64,000 bases of DNA from Cannabis sativa (Eukaryota; Streptophyta; Magnoliopsida; Rosales; Cannabaceae), in contig NC_083604.1 in NCBI RefSeq assembly GCF_029168945.1, positions 64,992,211-65,056,210 of the forward strand, written 5' to 3'. The position numbers and the translations under genes were made by a program. This document shows positions 1 to 11,932 of this stretch, piece by piece. Positions within the stretch are counted from its first letter, which is position 1. The number at the start of each line of letters is the position of its first letter. Under the pieces are notes generated by a model that worked only from the letters and a program-made list of their open reading frames with translations, was not told where the DNA came from and did not search any database.

Positions 1-99
1 TTTTCTAATTTTTTTTAGTAAATCAGCAAGAAATTTATCACTCTAAACATCAACTTTACATCCTAATAGCATCTTCAATTTGAAGACCTAGACATCTCC

Positions 100-1745
100 A
101 ACTATACAGTATAATGATTGTTTATAGAAAAATTCCCTATTATAGTCCTTCTACTGGTTTTTCTTTTACTTTCCTCAATAAATTTACAATGTTGCAAACC
201 AATTCGTATCTGCTATACTAACACTTTTAGGCCAAACATAACTAATTCTTCTCTTAACTTTCTCTTTGATCTTACACACTAATTGATCTTCTTTTCTCTC
301 AGCTGAATTCTAAAGAATGTCATTTCTGGCATGCCAAAGATGATACACAAGGGTTGCAGTAGCAGCAGCTAAAACTAGCTTCCCGAATCTACTGATTTTT
401 GCCCGATCGACCCACCTCATGAGCTTACACAATGAGCTCGATTCAGCTCCCCAATCCAAGCAACATTTCATCTGTTTTAGATAAACCAAAGGGAATGAAC
501 AAGTAAGGAAACGATGCTCCATTGTCTCTGTTTGTGATCTGCAGAACAGACAGCAACCATCAAGAATAATATTGTGTTTCTCAAGCCTCTCCCTTGTTTG
601 TAATCTATCTTGAATAGCTATCCACAAGACAAAATTGTGTCTTGGAATATTATGTATACCCGTACTTCTTGGCTCCATCTGACCTTATTTTAAATAGGAC
701 AAAGAAGCTTGTAACCGTTAGAAATCGTATATTGATCATTAGAAAACTGCTGAATATCAATAAGACTCTTGATTTGGTTCTTGACACTAATCAACCTTCT
801 TCAATACTAGCTTCCTTGTGTTGGAGCTTGATAGCTCCACCAATTTTCTCCATTGATGTAGACACAATTAATCCACCTAATTCACAAGTTATCTTCTTTG
901 TTCGCTTTGCCCAAACATACTTAGTAATGGATGATGTGCTCTAATCTGCTATTTTCTTAAAACCAATTCCCCTTGCTACCTTAGGTTGACAAATATTATC
1001 CAAGCTATAGGTCCTGAGCCTTGAAACATGTGTTAGCCCTTCCATAGATAAGCTCGACATATAGCTTCTATGCTCTTGGTAACTTTCTTCGGTAAAATCA
1101 TGATTTGGCTCTAATATAAATGAACAGAAAAATATACTGAATTAATTAGCACTGCTCCACCTGGACATGATAAATTTTGAGAACTCCAAACTTTTATTCT
1201 AGCTATCATTTTGTCAGCTAAAATATTACGTTTCTTGCTTGAAATTTGTTTGGCACAAATAGGAATACATAAGTATTTGAATGGTACATCTTTCTTGCAA
1301 AAACCTGAAATATCAATAATGCGCTGGATTTCTCTGTTCTTCATTCTATAGCATTAGATTGTTGACTTTGAAGGATTAGGTTGCAATCCAGAAGAACATG
1401 AAAATAACATCAAGCCTTACAAGACATAATGAATACTTTTGAAATCACCATGACAGAATAAGATAACATCATCTACGTACAAACATCAATTGATTCAGTT
1501 TTAACTCCACACACCTATCATGAAATTTGAACTCTGGTTTGGCTCCTATTCGTAGCATGATTCTTGACAAATACTCCATTCTAAGGACAAAAAGAAATAG
1601 AGATATATGATCTCCTTATCGTAACCCCCTTTTCCCCTCAAAATAACCATGCAATGTGTCATTGAACATAAGTGAGAATCTAGGAGTACAAACACATGTC
1701 ATTACTAGCTTAACAAATTTATCAAAAAATTAAAAGCTTGTAACA
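100..1745 (-). pseudogene. L1-type LINE ORF2 remnant (RT C-terminal part and zf-RVT domain)
   Basis: Degenerate reverse-transcriptase ORF of a plant L1-like LINE read on the minus strand. Around 1,560-1,700 the minus strand gives KRGLR, a stop, then GDH, followed by FVLRMEYLSRIM, which matches the RT region after the catalytic palm. 1,111-1,344 encodes FKYLCIPICAKQISSKKR and a WSSQNLS segment, the usual region after the RT. 310-678 encodes the zinc-binding RT-associated domain, with RHNFVLWIAIQDRLQTRERL and the CLFC...H...C ligand pattern. Several stops and frameshifts separate the blocks, so it is dead. It is the same family type as the well-preserved LINE at 45,143-49,977. No endonuclease, ORF1 or TSD was identified; the left end may continue outside the window. 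Confidence 0.85.
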
Positions 1746-4700
1746 TTTCTTCCAAGAAATCCCATTCTAAAGTCCCAACTATCTCGCATTTGGATTTCTT
1801 TCAGTCGGATCACAAGGCTCTTAAGGTATCAATTTCTCCTCATATGCCTGCTCCAACCTAGAAATTTAAATCATGATTTAGGTTTGAAAAGCTTTGGCTG
1901 CAAGAAGATGCTTGTACTGACATCATCTGCTAGGAATTGGAACTCCACCACTGCTGATCCAACTACTCAAATACTCCACAATTTGACAGCTTGCTCTCTC
2001 CAATTACAAACGTGGCATAGGAATAAATTTGGAGACCTTCCTAAGAAAATTAAGATTTCCCAGAAGAAGGTAGAAGCACTTCACAACTCGATGGATGTTA
2101 GTCGCTCCCACTTTGAAGAGTTTAAATTAAGTGAAAATATCCTAGATGAACTATTGGCACAATAAGAAGATTATTAACAGGAGCGTGCTAAAATTTCATG
2201 GCTAAAATCAGGAGACTCCAACACCAAGTTCTTTCATCAAAGAGCTAATAGCAGACATAACAGTGATACAATTAATTCCCTTCTTGATGATCAAGGTGTT
2301 ATGCAAACTACACAAGCTGAAATTGGACACATCATAGAGAGTTATTTTTTGAACATTTATGCTACAGCTGGGGTCGATTTAGAAGCTCTGCAACAAGTCT
2401 TACTCACTGTCCTATGTACTATCACTGCTGAATTTAACCAAATTCTTACTCTACCGTACATTGTAGATGATATTTTCAATGTTCTTTCCTCTATGAGTGA
2501 TGACAACAGCTCAGGTTCGGATGGTATATTCGTAATGTTTTACACTAGTTATTGGCATATAGTTGGAGATTTAGTTTATAAAGCAATTTTGAGAGTTCTT
2601 AATGACAGAGGAGACCCATCTTATTTTAATCAAACTTTGATCACCTTGATACCTAAAGCCAAGAAGCCTACTTCTATGTCTCAATTGCATCCCATTAGCC
2701 TCTGCACTGTCCTATATAAGTTGGTTTCTAAAGTTATTGTCCTCGGCTTGAAGCCTTTTCTCTCATTGGTAATTTCAAAATCTCAGAGTGCTTTCCTTCA
2801 ATCAAGGTTTATCACTGACAATGTGTTGGTTGCCTTTGAACTATTGCATTCTTTAAAACATTTGAAGAGGGGGGAAGAAGGTTATGCTGCCATAAAAGTT
2901 GATATGAGTAAAGCCTTTGATAGGGTTAAATGACATTTTATTCAAAGTATGATGACTACTATGGGTTTTGATTCAGCAGTTGTGGACCTCATTATTCATT
3001 GCATTAGCAGTGTTTATTACTCATTTACTGTTAATGGTTTCGTTCAAGGTCAAGTTACTCCTACCCGTGGTATTTGCCAAGGTGATTTGTTGTCCCCTTT
3101 TCTCTTTATTATCTGCGCTAAAGGTCTGTCTAGACTATTTCAGCATGAAGAACAACATGGTAACCTTCATGGTCTTTGAATTGCTCGTGGTGCTCCTATG
3201 GTCTCTCATTTATTTTTCATAGATGGCAGTCTTGTTCTTTGCCGTGCTAATAGGAGGTCAGCTATGGCTATCAAACATTTCCTTGACTACTATTGACGTG
3301 CGTCAGGTCAGAGCCTAAATACTGCAAAGTCAGTTCTCTTTTTCTCTCCAAATACATTACGTGTCATCCAAACCAGTCTACAACAGATCTTGCAAATGAC
3401 TACAAAGCCTTGCCATGAAAGATACTTGGGGTTACCCTCTTACTCGGGCTGGGATGAGAATGTATTGTTTGGTGAAATCAAAGAAAAATTATGGAATCTC
3501 CTTTCTCCTTGGCAAGAAAAATTATTTTCGATTGGTGGCAAAGAAATACTCCTCAAAGCGGTTGCTCAATCCATACCAACTTATGCAATGAGTTACTTTC
3601 GACTTTCTAAATCTCTTATTAACCAAATAGAGATAATGTGCAATAAATTCTGGTGGGGATCTAACTCATTGTCATCTAGCATTAACTGGAAAGCTTGGAA
3701 AGCTCTTACTTAATCGAAAGTCGAAGGAGGGATGGGTTTTAAAAGTTTCGTCCATCTCAACCAGGCGCTTTTAGCGAAGCAAGCATGGCTAATTTTCTCC
3801 AATCCAAACTCTCTTTTTAGCCGAATACTCAAGCCAAGGTACTTCGAGCATTCTTCTTTATTAAATGTAGACTTGGGTTCTTACCCTTCGTTAACTTGGA
3901 AAGGTATTTTTTGGGGCAAAGAATTGCTATTAAAAGGTCTTCGATGGAAAGTTGGTAATGGTGCTAATATCCTTTGTGCTTCGGACCCTTGGCTATCACC
4001 TCCTTTAAACCATTAGTTTTTAGGGGTTATGACTTAGCTATGAAAGTCTCAGATCTCATTTTAGATTCTTGCCAATGGGATTATGACCAACTTGTAAATC
4101 TGTATCTTACTTTGGATGTTGCTAAAATTCAAAGCATATCGTTAACACTATTTGAACACCAAGACCTTTTAATGTGGCATCACGAATTGAAAGATGTTTA
4201 TACTGTTAAATCAGGTTACTCCTTAGTAACTAAACTCGATGAGCACAAGCCTACTGTAAGTAGCATCCAATTTCTATAGTGGTGGAAACAATTTTGGACA
4301 TTGAGATTCCCTTCAAAAATTCTTATTTTTTTGTGGCGTGCCATCCATGATTGTCTTCTTGTCGCTGATATTCTCCACAATCGACACATTTCAGATACAG
4401 CCACATGTTTTTTATGTAATAGAGCAAACAATTACTCATGCACTTTTTTACTGTAAGTGTGCTAGACATGTGTAACATTGCTCTGCTTTTGAGATACAAG
4501 ATTTACTCACACACCACATGAATTTGAAGGAATTTCTACTTCATGTCTCTACTATATGGTCATCTTTACAACTTGAGCGATTTGCTACAATTCTCTGAAG
4601 TATTTGGACTAAAAGGAACAAAGAGAGACATGGTACCAAACCAAAGCCCCATGATGTTATTCTATATTATGCACTCTCTTACTTGGAAGAATACCACGCT

Positions 4701-5219
4701 GCTAGGGAAAAAAAGGCTTGATGTTACCATTGCACCAGTAGCAACTTCAAGTCCAGCAACCTCACGTGAAGATCTTTGGATGAACCCCCCTTCAGGCCAC
4801 CTGAAACTGAAGACGGATGCAGCCGTTGACACAATGAATCAAATTTTTGGTTTTAATTGTACAGGAGAAATTGTTGCTGCCATGTCTAGTCCTTTTCATG
4901 GATGTTTCACACCAGATATTATGGAAGCTTTAGCTCTTATGCATAGTCTACAATGGCTTAAAGACCTTCAACTACCAGTGCATTTCATCGAAACAAATTC
5001 TCTCTTAGTAGTTAAAGGATTACATTCTTCTAAAGAGCTTGTTTCTAATTTTCATTGTTTGTCAAACAATATTTTTCTTTTAGTTTCTAATTTTTTTGGA
5101 GCTCAGATTTCTCATGTGTATAGATCTGCTAATAATGCTGCTCATTTATTGGTTAGATTCCCTCTTTCGGTACAAGCTAAAAAAAATATAAATAAATTAT
5201 TATCTATATACATATTGTA
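1746..5219 (+). pseudogene. LINE ORF2 remnant with RT, zf-RVT and C-terminal RNase H
   Basis: Plus-strand L1-like LINE, broken by many stops but collinear over its length. About 1,780-1,830 reads SDHKAL, the end of the AP-endonuclease. 2,301-2,933 carries RT blocks (LITLIPKAKKP, HPISLCTVLYKLVSKV, KVDMSKAFDRVK). 2,949-3,179 has GICQGDLLSPFLF. The catalytic FADD box is degraded to FIDG near 3,215. 3,390-4,279 is the thumb and connection region ([24 protein letters not shown]), followed by a degraded zinc-binding region. 4,543-5,220 is an RNase H-like domain (LKTDAAVD at its start, [13 protein letters not shown] near its end). The missing catalytic aspartates and repeated frameshifts rule out activity. 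It lies head-away from the minus-strand LINE piece immediately to its left. Confidence 0.85.
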
Positions 5220-5636
5220 ATGAAATTATATAACATATATAAAATTATATATTTTTTTTAGTTTTTCATTACTTTATGTATAAGAAGAAAAATTGAAATT
5301 GAGTTGTAAAATATATTAAATAAAAAGAATTGCGGCATTAGAAATATAGACATTATTTTTAACTCAATAACAATCTGCAATAATAATAAAAAAAAAAACA
5401 CTCAATAACAACAAGTTTTCCATTTCACAAAATAATAATGAATAATAAACAATGTCAATAACAACCAGTTTTAATATGAAAGAAAAAGAATGTTTATAAT
5501 ATTAACCGACATCTCGAAGAAGCGGCACATGTAAGCACCATAAAAACTCAACAATTCCAACCCATTTCAGAGACAATCCCACCAAATGTTTGTCTCTTTG
5601 TAAGCTAAGTTAAACATGTGGCATTTTTTCAAAGTT
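5220..5636. other. AT-rich spacer
   Basis: Between the plus-strand LINE remnant and the poly-T tail of the next LINE. It is very A+T rich with short A runs. I see no ORF, tRNA, or paired terminal repeats. Confidence 0.5.
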
Positions 5637-5938
5637 TTTTTTTTTTTTTTTTTTTTTTTGAAATGTCATTTTTCAAGGTTGGACGCCATTAATAAATTTT
5701 AATGTAACTTTATCAAATAACAATAACATCAATAGAAAAATGGGATTTCACTACAAGACAAATAAAAAATAACTTTTGTTTAGATATCACTATTATTGAA
5801 AATAAGGTCATTTACAGTGAAAATAGGATGAGAGATTTTACCCATCTAACAAATATATTCATCCAACTCTAGAGTATATTTAGCCAGTCTATGAGCACCT
5901 TGATTAGCATGTTTACGGACATGTGTAACTATAACTCT
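5637..5938 (-). pseudogene. 3' end of a third LINE: RNase H C-terminus, 3'UTR and poly-A tail
   Basis: The minus strand just left of the terminal-inverted-repeat element reads VIVTHVRKHANQGAHRLAKY, the conserved C-terminal block of plant LINE RNase H domains. It ends in a stop near 5,830. A run of over 20 T on the plus strand (about 5,637-5,659) is the reverse complement of a poly-A tail, as expected at a LINE 3' end. The N-terminal part of the same domain lies at 8,540-8,711, on the other side of the inserted element. Confidence 0.75.
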
Positions 5939-6223
5939 GGGGCCCGTTTGATACCCAGGATTGGACTGAAAAGATTAGACTGGACTGGATAAGATTGAAT
6001 TATGCTGAAACTAATCCTGTGTTTGGTTTAAGAATAGACTGGACTATTTTATCTATTTCCTTTAAAAAAAAACCTTAAATTAAAATAAAAATATATAATA
6101 ATAAATTAAAATTATAATATATAATAATAAATAAAAATGAATAATTCGCAGCAAAAAAATAAAAATAAATAAATTATAAAATAAAATAATATATCCTATA
6201 TAATTAAGTATATATCATAAATA

Positions 6224-7720
6224 CTAGCAAAAAACTACGTGCGAGGCACGTATACTAAATTTTATGCTAGTTTTTTTTTCTATGTCATTTGAAAGTGATA
6301 CAATTAAAAATTAAAGAAAAAATATTATTAATTATTAGGTGAGATTATTATTATAGGAAGAAATTACAAATTAATTAATCTTATAATCTTAACTTTAATC
6401 AAATAGGGTTCTAAATATATGAACAATAAATAATCACGTAAAAATCAAGAATAATTATTTGAATAAAGAATTCAGTATGCACAGTTATATATATGAATCC
6501 CATTAATCAAAAATAATTATTCAATATATGAACAATAATTTGTCACGCTATATGTTTCCCAATAAAGAAATCCACCTCCTCATAATCAAAAATAAATAAT
6601 ACATGTAATACAGATCTTTGTAATAGAGTACCTAAAAGAAACAAAACTTCAGTTAGCATAATCGGAAAAGGTTTAAGTGAACTAAATAATGACTAAGAAG
6701 ATCTAAATTACAAAATGAAAATAACATGTCTATATGCGAGTATGATTTTTTTGCTATACGAGCATGATTGATCTAAGAGAAAATAGATAAACCTATAAAC
6801 ATATAAATATACTTAATATTAATTTTGACAAAGAAACAATTCAATTATAAATAATTCTAAATATCAGCTTGACAATTTCAACACACTAATTACTCATTAA
6901 ATAAACCATAATGTATACATCATGACAATTTTACTTTATTTGATATCAAATGATAGAGATTATTGAGGTTTTCAGCCATGGAAAACACATTATGATCAAA
7001 AAGTAATGCTCATTAATTGTATATTTCAAAGAAACCTAAATTTCCATGAATGTCTCTAATAAGATATAAACAATAAAGTTGTAAATTAAAAAAAAAAGTA
7101 GCAAAATTTCAGTTAATATAAGAAATAGAACAAATTGAAGATTTATACAATACTGAAATTTGAACTCTTAGAGGCTATTAGCGAAACTCGTTAGATCCCT
7201 TAGTGGAACACTACCTTAATGGTCTGAACACAAAAATTGTAGAAATTAAAATATGAATAAATTAGCATCATCAATAAAAGAAAAATTAAAGGGAAAAGAC
7301 TTAATAATTACGTGACAAATAATTATTAATTGAATTAAAAAGTTAAGATTATAAGATTAATTTAAATTATTGTTCATATATTGATTAATGAGATTAATCA
7401 ATATATGAACAATAATTTAAATTAATCTTATAATCCTAACTTTAATCAAATAGGGTTTATAAAAGAGGCATAAATAATCAAATAGGGTTAGAAATACGGT
7501 AATTAAAGAAAATCTAAAACCCTATTTTTTTTTTAGATTTAATGGGATTTATTTTATTTTTATTTTATTATATATAAATAAAAAGTGACCCATGAATTTC
7601 TCATAAACCATTTTATTTTTAATAATAAACCATTTTATTTTTAATATAAATAAAAAGTCACCCATGAATTTCTCATAAACCAAGAATTCTGTTATATGAG
7701 CACACTTTATATAGAATAGA
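6224..7720 (-). mobile_element. Non-autonomous Helitron nested in the TIR element
   Basis: Read on the minus strand the element starts TCTATTCTATATAAAGTG (TC at 7,720-7,719) and ends CTAG (6,227-6,224). Eight nucleotides before CTAG there is a perfect hairpin, TACGTGC-CTC-GCACGTA. The base before TC is A and the base after CTAG is T, matching the known A/T insertion preference of Helitrons. These are the classical structural hallmarks (5' TC, 3' hairpin, CTRR end, no TIR, no TSD). There is no Rep/helicase ORF, so it is non-autonomous. The interior carries a 51 bp inverted repeat (7,339-7,443) and a duplicated segment near 6,381-6,413. Confidence 0.85.
7339..7443. repeat. Long inverted repeat (51 bp arms, 3 nt spacer) inside the Helitron
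   Basis: 7,339-7,389 and 7,393-7,443 are reverse complements apart from one mismatch (AAGTTAAGATTATAAG against AAGTTAGGATTATAAG), with GAG between them. A third, shorter copy of the same block occurs near 6,381-6,413. Such a near-perfect palindrome could form a cruciform or a hairpin RNA. Confidence 0.9.
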
Positions 7721-8539
7721 TATAAGGTTTGATTTAAAATATTTTTTTGAGAAAAAAGTACTAAAAATAATAATATAAAATGCTATAGAAATATAATGAA
7801 GAATAGAGAGTATCATATGAGAATGAGGAAGAAAAAGTTATAATAGTCTTTTCATCACTTTTTATGAATTTATCATTAAAAAATTACTTTTTTACATCAA
7901 ATAATTCATACTAATGAGTAAATCATGAATAATGTGAAGACATCGATGATTGTGAAGTTGTCGACATAAAGAAAAAAGGTCTGTATGTCTCCAAATTATG
8001 AAGAAATAATAAAAATTGAGGTCTTGATACTATTTATTGATGTTACTGTCGAGGTGCCATATATACATCAAAAATTAATAGTTACTTAAACTTAAGTAAC
8101 TATTTTATTGTCATATTATTTTTCTTAGAATCAATTTAAGTAACTATTTTTTAATTAATAGTATTCTAAATTTTGAAAACTTATGTATAATAATTCAAAA
8201 TTATACATTTCACTAATATTATTGAATAAGTTTTTAATAAAAAAAATACATAAATAAATGTGTGATAATTATTTCCTTTAAATTCTTATTAAATTTAAAA
8301 TATATTAATAAAATTAAAATTAAAAAAACGATAAAAAAAAAATCCCACATGCATGGGATTATTTACCCCACCCTACTAGATGGGATAAAAAAATTATCCC
8401 ATCTAGCAGGGTGGGATATATAATCCCAGACAGATGAGATTAATCGGATTAGTTATCCAGACTTCTAACATGCCCAAACACTGGATTGGACAAATCAGCC
8501 TGTCTAATCCAATCCAATCATGCATACCAAACGGGCCCC

Positions 8540-8711
8540 TAGGGAAAAATGATAAAAGACAACGAACATCTGAAATTAAATCTAAAAAACTAAATAAATT
8601 TGCATATGTGGTTGAGAGAGCCATTGAGACTCTTAGAGCATCAGTTACAACATTAGTAATTGGAATTTGGAGTTGGTTAGCCCAGTTGATGCTGTGGAAA
8701 GGAGCTTTCAC
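8540..8711 (-). pseudogene. LINE RNase H domain, N-terminal part, interrupted by a TE
   Basis: The minus strand reads NWANQLQIPITNVVTDAL, then SDVRCLLSFFP, where homology stops abruptly at the terminal GGGGCCCGTTTG of the inserted element. It resumes at 5,938 with VIVTHVRKHANQ. Joining the two flanks gives one RNase H-like domain, so the domain serves as a built-in check on the insertion point. I see no RT upstream (to the right), so this LINE copy looks 5'-truncated. Confidence 0.75.
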
Positions 8712-8789
8712 TTCTAAAACACCCCTATATCGGTTTAGAAAAGGCAGTGATGACTTGTTCCAAATAATTTTTTATATTATTATTATGTG

Positions 8790-9425
8790 ATATTTAAAGT
8801 GCTTAATATTATACTAATGTAGTACTCATTTCTAAATTATTTATTAAATTAAAATTTATGAGAGTTGATATTGAAATGCATCATTAATAACGGTATGCTA
8901 CATATTATGGTGCTTGACACCTTAATGCGACCCTTAATATTTTCGTTATTAATATGTACATATCTTTATTAACTTCGTTTAGAATTTTAAATTTTTTCCT
9001 TAAGGTGCTCAATAGTATATCGATGTGGTACTTAATAATTAATTAATAATTTTCCAAATCATTTATCAAATTTAAATTTGTGGGAGCTGATATTAAAATA
9101 CACAAATAACAGCATGCTACCTTTTGCGGTGCTTGACATCTTAATGTGCCCCTTAACATTTTCGTTATTAATATGTATTTTTTTTTTATTAACTTTGATT
9201 AAAATTTAATTTTTTTTTAAGGTACTCAATACCATATTGATGTGGTACCCAATAGTTGATTAGAAATTTTTTAAATCATTTATTAAATTAAAATTTATGA
9301 GAGTTGATATTAAAATGCACCAATAAAAGTATGCTACTTTTTGTGGTACTTGACATCTTAATGTGTCCCTTAACATTTTCGTTATTAATATATACATATC
9401 TTTATTAACTTCAAATAGATTTTTT
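8790..9425. repeat. Three ~220 bp tandem repeat units
   Basis: Each unit contains, in order, a GTGCTTAATA or GTACTCAATA box, a TTATTAAATTAAAATTTATG box, a GTATGCTAC box, a CTTGACA-CTTAATG box, and CATTTTCGTTATTAATATG. Units run at about 8,800-9,001, 9,002-9,223 and 9,224-9,425 and differ at many positions, so the array is old. A fourth diverged unit lies at about 22,280-22,450. No coding capacity is visible. Confidence 0.8.
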
Positions 9426-9990
9426 TTTTTTTACTTATACATAAGTTTATAAGAACATCTCCAATGAAATATGTAAAAATTATACTATATTTGGTAAAAA
9501 AAAAAAAAGACTTCGTTATATAATTGCATCAATTTTTTAATATTATGCTCCAATGCACAATTACAAAACTTGATGCAAAATTTAATATTTTTATTACAAT
9601 TATAAAAATAATAACTTGATGCAAAATTGAATATATTTAATCTTTTTAATGAATTTTATTTACTTTTTTTTTTTTTAATTTTTCTTCTTATTTATTTATT
9701 TATTTATTATTAGATATATAATAATGTAAAAGACTATACGAGCATGTGTATATGTGATATTAATCTTTTTTGTATTGTTAATCTTCTTTTTTTCATAAAT
9801 TTTTGTTAGTTATTATTTTATTTTATTTCTAAACTTTACTTATTAGTAGATAATAGCAGAGAAAATTAGTTTAGCTTACATTTAGTAAAGTATAAAAAAA
9901 AGGAAAAATTCAAAACCAAGAATTTGATAAGGGTTTTGAACTTACGTATAATTTGAAACTTGGTTGTGTTGATTGGGAAAAGACCAGAGG
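9426..9990. repeat. AT-rich repeat tail shared with 22,900-23,400
   Basis: 9,660-9,860 (a TTTATTTATTTATT tract, ATATATAATAATGTA, TATTAATCTTTTTTGT and CATAAATTTTTGTTAG blocks) is collinear with 23,220-23,390. Together with the ~220 bp units this shows that 8.8-9.9 kb and 22.3-23.4 kb are diverged copies of one dispersed repeat. Confidence 0.65.
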
Positions 9991-10800
9991 TCCAAAAGAA
10001 GTCATCCTTGAACTTCCTTTTTGCTGGATAGCCTCACAATAATCTTGTAATCATTGGTGTGGGTCTCGAGGTAATGGAAGCCTCCTGCACCGCGCTTCCT
10101 TGCAGGGCAAGCTTTGATAGAATAAAAATATAACTTTCTAGTGGGGTCGGACATTCCCACTTCAGAATGTGGTAGAGATGTTTTAAATAGGCCAGGATCC
10201 TGTATGAATTTGGTGCTACCTAAAACGGGGCAATGTCGAGGTAGTTACCGAAGTCTTAAAAGTATTCCTTGAGAGGAAGGAATGCTCTAGCTCTTATATG
10301 TTCAAGGCTCCAAACGCCTATTCTGGAAAGCTCACTGGTGCTGCAACCGTCATCTTGGACAAGACGTTCAGGGGGATAACAGTTGAATTCCCCCTGAGCA
10401 ACATACCTAATGTGACTTCCTTGCTCATTCTTGATGCCGCATGACCTTAAGACGTCCCCAACATTTGGTCCAATGGACCTAACTTTGGATTCTATTAACT
10501 CAGCTTCAAAGGTGATAGTGGGATCATGGGGGTCTTTGATTTACGAACTGTCTGAGCCATTAGTTCAAAGTTTAAGTCACCTGGTGAAAAAGCAACAGTG
10601 ATTGGAGCTAAAAACATGGGCCTCGCTAAGGAGATATCAACTAAATTGGAAGGTTCAGGCCAAGCTGCTTCTCGCAAATAATGATGCCTACCCGTAATAA
10701 CCTCTTGTAAGAATCGCCTATAATGGTTAGAGGTTTCTTCCTGACCAGATTTAATGAGGTGGTTCTTAATTTTTTCATCATTTATTTCAAGTATGGTTTG
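9990..10800. other. Unidentified gene-like segment, more GC-rich than its surroundings
   Basis: This stretch has visibly higher GC and balanced codon-like composition compared with its flanks. Open frames run on both strands. On the plus strand one ends at 10,444, with a first ATG at 10,298 (starts MFKAPNAYSGKLTGAATV). On the minus strand about 10,495-10,790 contains LEINDEKIKNHLIKSGQ and then REAAWPEPSNLVD. I recognise none of these. Several short open blocks in shifting frames suggest a decayed gene or captured exon pieces rather than an intact gene. Confidence 0.4.
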
Positions 10801-11646
10801 GGTTTAAATTCTATGGCAGAAAATTGAGGACAAACTGATTCTAGGAGTTTTGGGATTGTAAATTCTAGGATAAATTGGAATATAATTATAGATAATAATG
10901 CCCTAATTCCTAGAGAAATAGAGCACAAACAAAATCCAAAATCTATGAATCACATAACCTTAAATTTTCTAGCCCTAGATTACATAAGCATTCAAATTCA
11001 GTTTACCCAAACAGCAAAACATTGCAAAAAAGAAATACATACCAAGAAGTTAAAATTGAAAGCACAGAGGAAAAATAAATAAGAGAAAGTGTCACTTACT
11101 ATTTTGATGGGATATTCTGGATAAAGAAGAGCCTCGCGACGGAAATTCCAACGATCAAAAAATTGGGTCTTGATGATTTTGAGGAAAAGGAATGCGATTG
11201 GATGAAAATCGCAGGAAAAATGTGAGAGACAAAGAGGGCATGCAAATTCAAATGAGAGGTTTGTTGAGATTTTTTTGAAGTTTGAAGGTTCGTGGATTGA
11301 AAATGGCGAATATAATACACAGTTTCAAATTTATACCTAAAATGTGGTAACTATTTGATCGAATGAAATCTGATCAAACAGATAGGAACTGTACAAGAAA
11401 AGAATAGTCAGAGCATTAAATATAGAACTGATGTGCTTCGAAGTTTTGAACTATCAAATTCTAAGCATGTAAATTTTAAATGGGAAAAATACAATAGTAC
11501 CTTTAAAGACATTTAAAAATTGAGGTCTATGTACAAAAACTGAAGTTGCTATGATTGAAATTCTTAACTTTCAAGTTATCATTCTAAGCAAATTACCTCT
11601 CACTCTACTCTTCTCACTTCAAGGCCAGTCCCAATCGAACATACTA
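10801..11646. other. Possible 5'UTR/intron-like sequence of the same decayed gene (minus strand)
   Basis: Read on the minus strand, a CT-rich leader around 11,100-11,320 contains a 73-residue open frame starting MYYIRHFQSTNL. It is followed by GTAAGTG near 11,096 (donor-like), a T-rich stretch, and an AG-ended tract near 10,815. This looks like a first exon plus intron placed ahead of the open minus-strand blocks at 10.5-10.8 kb. It is an inference from composition only; no homology was recognised. Confidence 0.25.
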
Positions 11647-11932
11647 CACTACAAAAAATATTACTTTTAGTGATAATATTTTAATCACAATATACATTTT
11701 TTGTAATTAAATATCATTACTTATCACTAAAATATAATATTTTAATACAAGTTGTTATTAATTTATTTTAATAAGTGTTGTGACTAAAAATATATTTTAT
11801 AATAATAAATTATAATTTTTGTGACTAATACTTTTAAAGATAAATTTTTTAATTATAACATAATAATAATTTATATTTGGTCACAAATTTTTTAATTATA
11901 AATAAAAGTAATTTTTTTTTTTTATAATGGTG
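11647..11932. mobile_element. CACTA-type MITE
   Basis: Begins CACTACAAAAAATATTAC; the reverse complement of its end is CACCATTATAAAAAAAA followed by ATTACTTTTAT. The subterminal ATTACTTTTA is shared by both ends. Flanking triplets are CTA and TTA, a 3 bp TSD with one mismatch. The 286 bp interior is non-coding and AT-rich. CACTA elements make 3 bp TSDs, so the assignment fits. It is related in its ends to the MITE at 26,045-26,374. Confidence 0.7.

Larger units (their letters stand above)
5939..8539. mobile_element. Non-autonomous DNA transposon with GGGGCCCGTTTG terminal inverted repeats
   Basis: The left end reads GGGGCCCGTTTGATACC. The reverse complement of the right end is GGGGCCCGTTTGGTATGC. 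Subterminal parts are also related: tracts of GGATTGGACTG type on the left, and CCAATCCAATC on the right. The element interrupts a LINE RNase H domain, which fixes the boundaries. An exact TSD is not clear; the flanks CCCTAGGG and CCCAGAGT on the minus strand only partly agree. No transposase ORF is present. About 1.5 kb of its 2.6 kb is a nested Helitron, leaving ~1.1 kb of original element. The family is probably hAT- or Harbinger-like, but I cannot decide which. Confidence 0.75.

Noticed and set aside
9990..10800. Organellar DNA insertion
   Set aside because: I recognised no plastid or mitochondrial gene, and the segment has broken frames unlike a recent organellar transfer.
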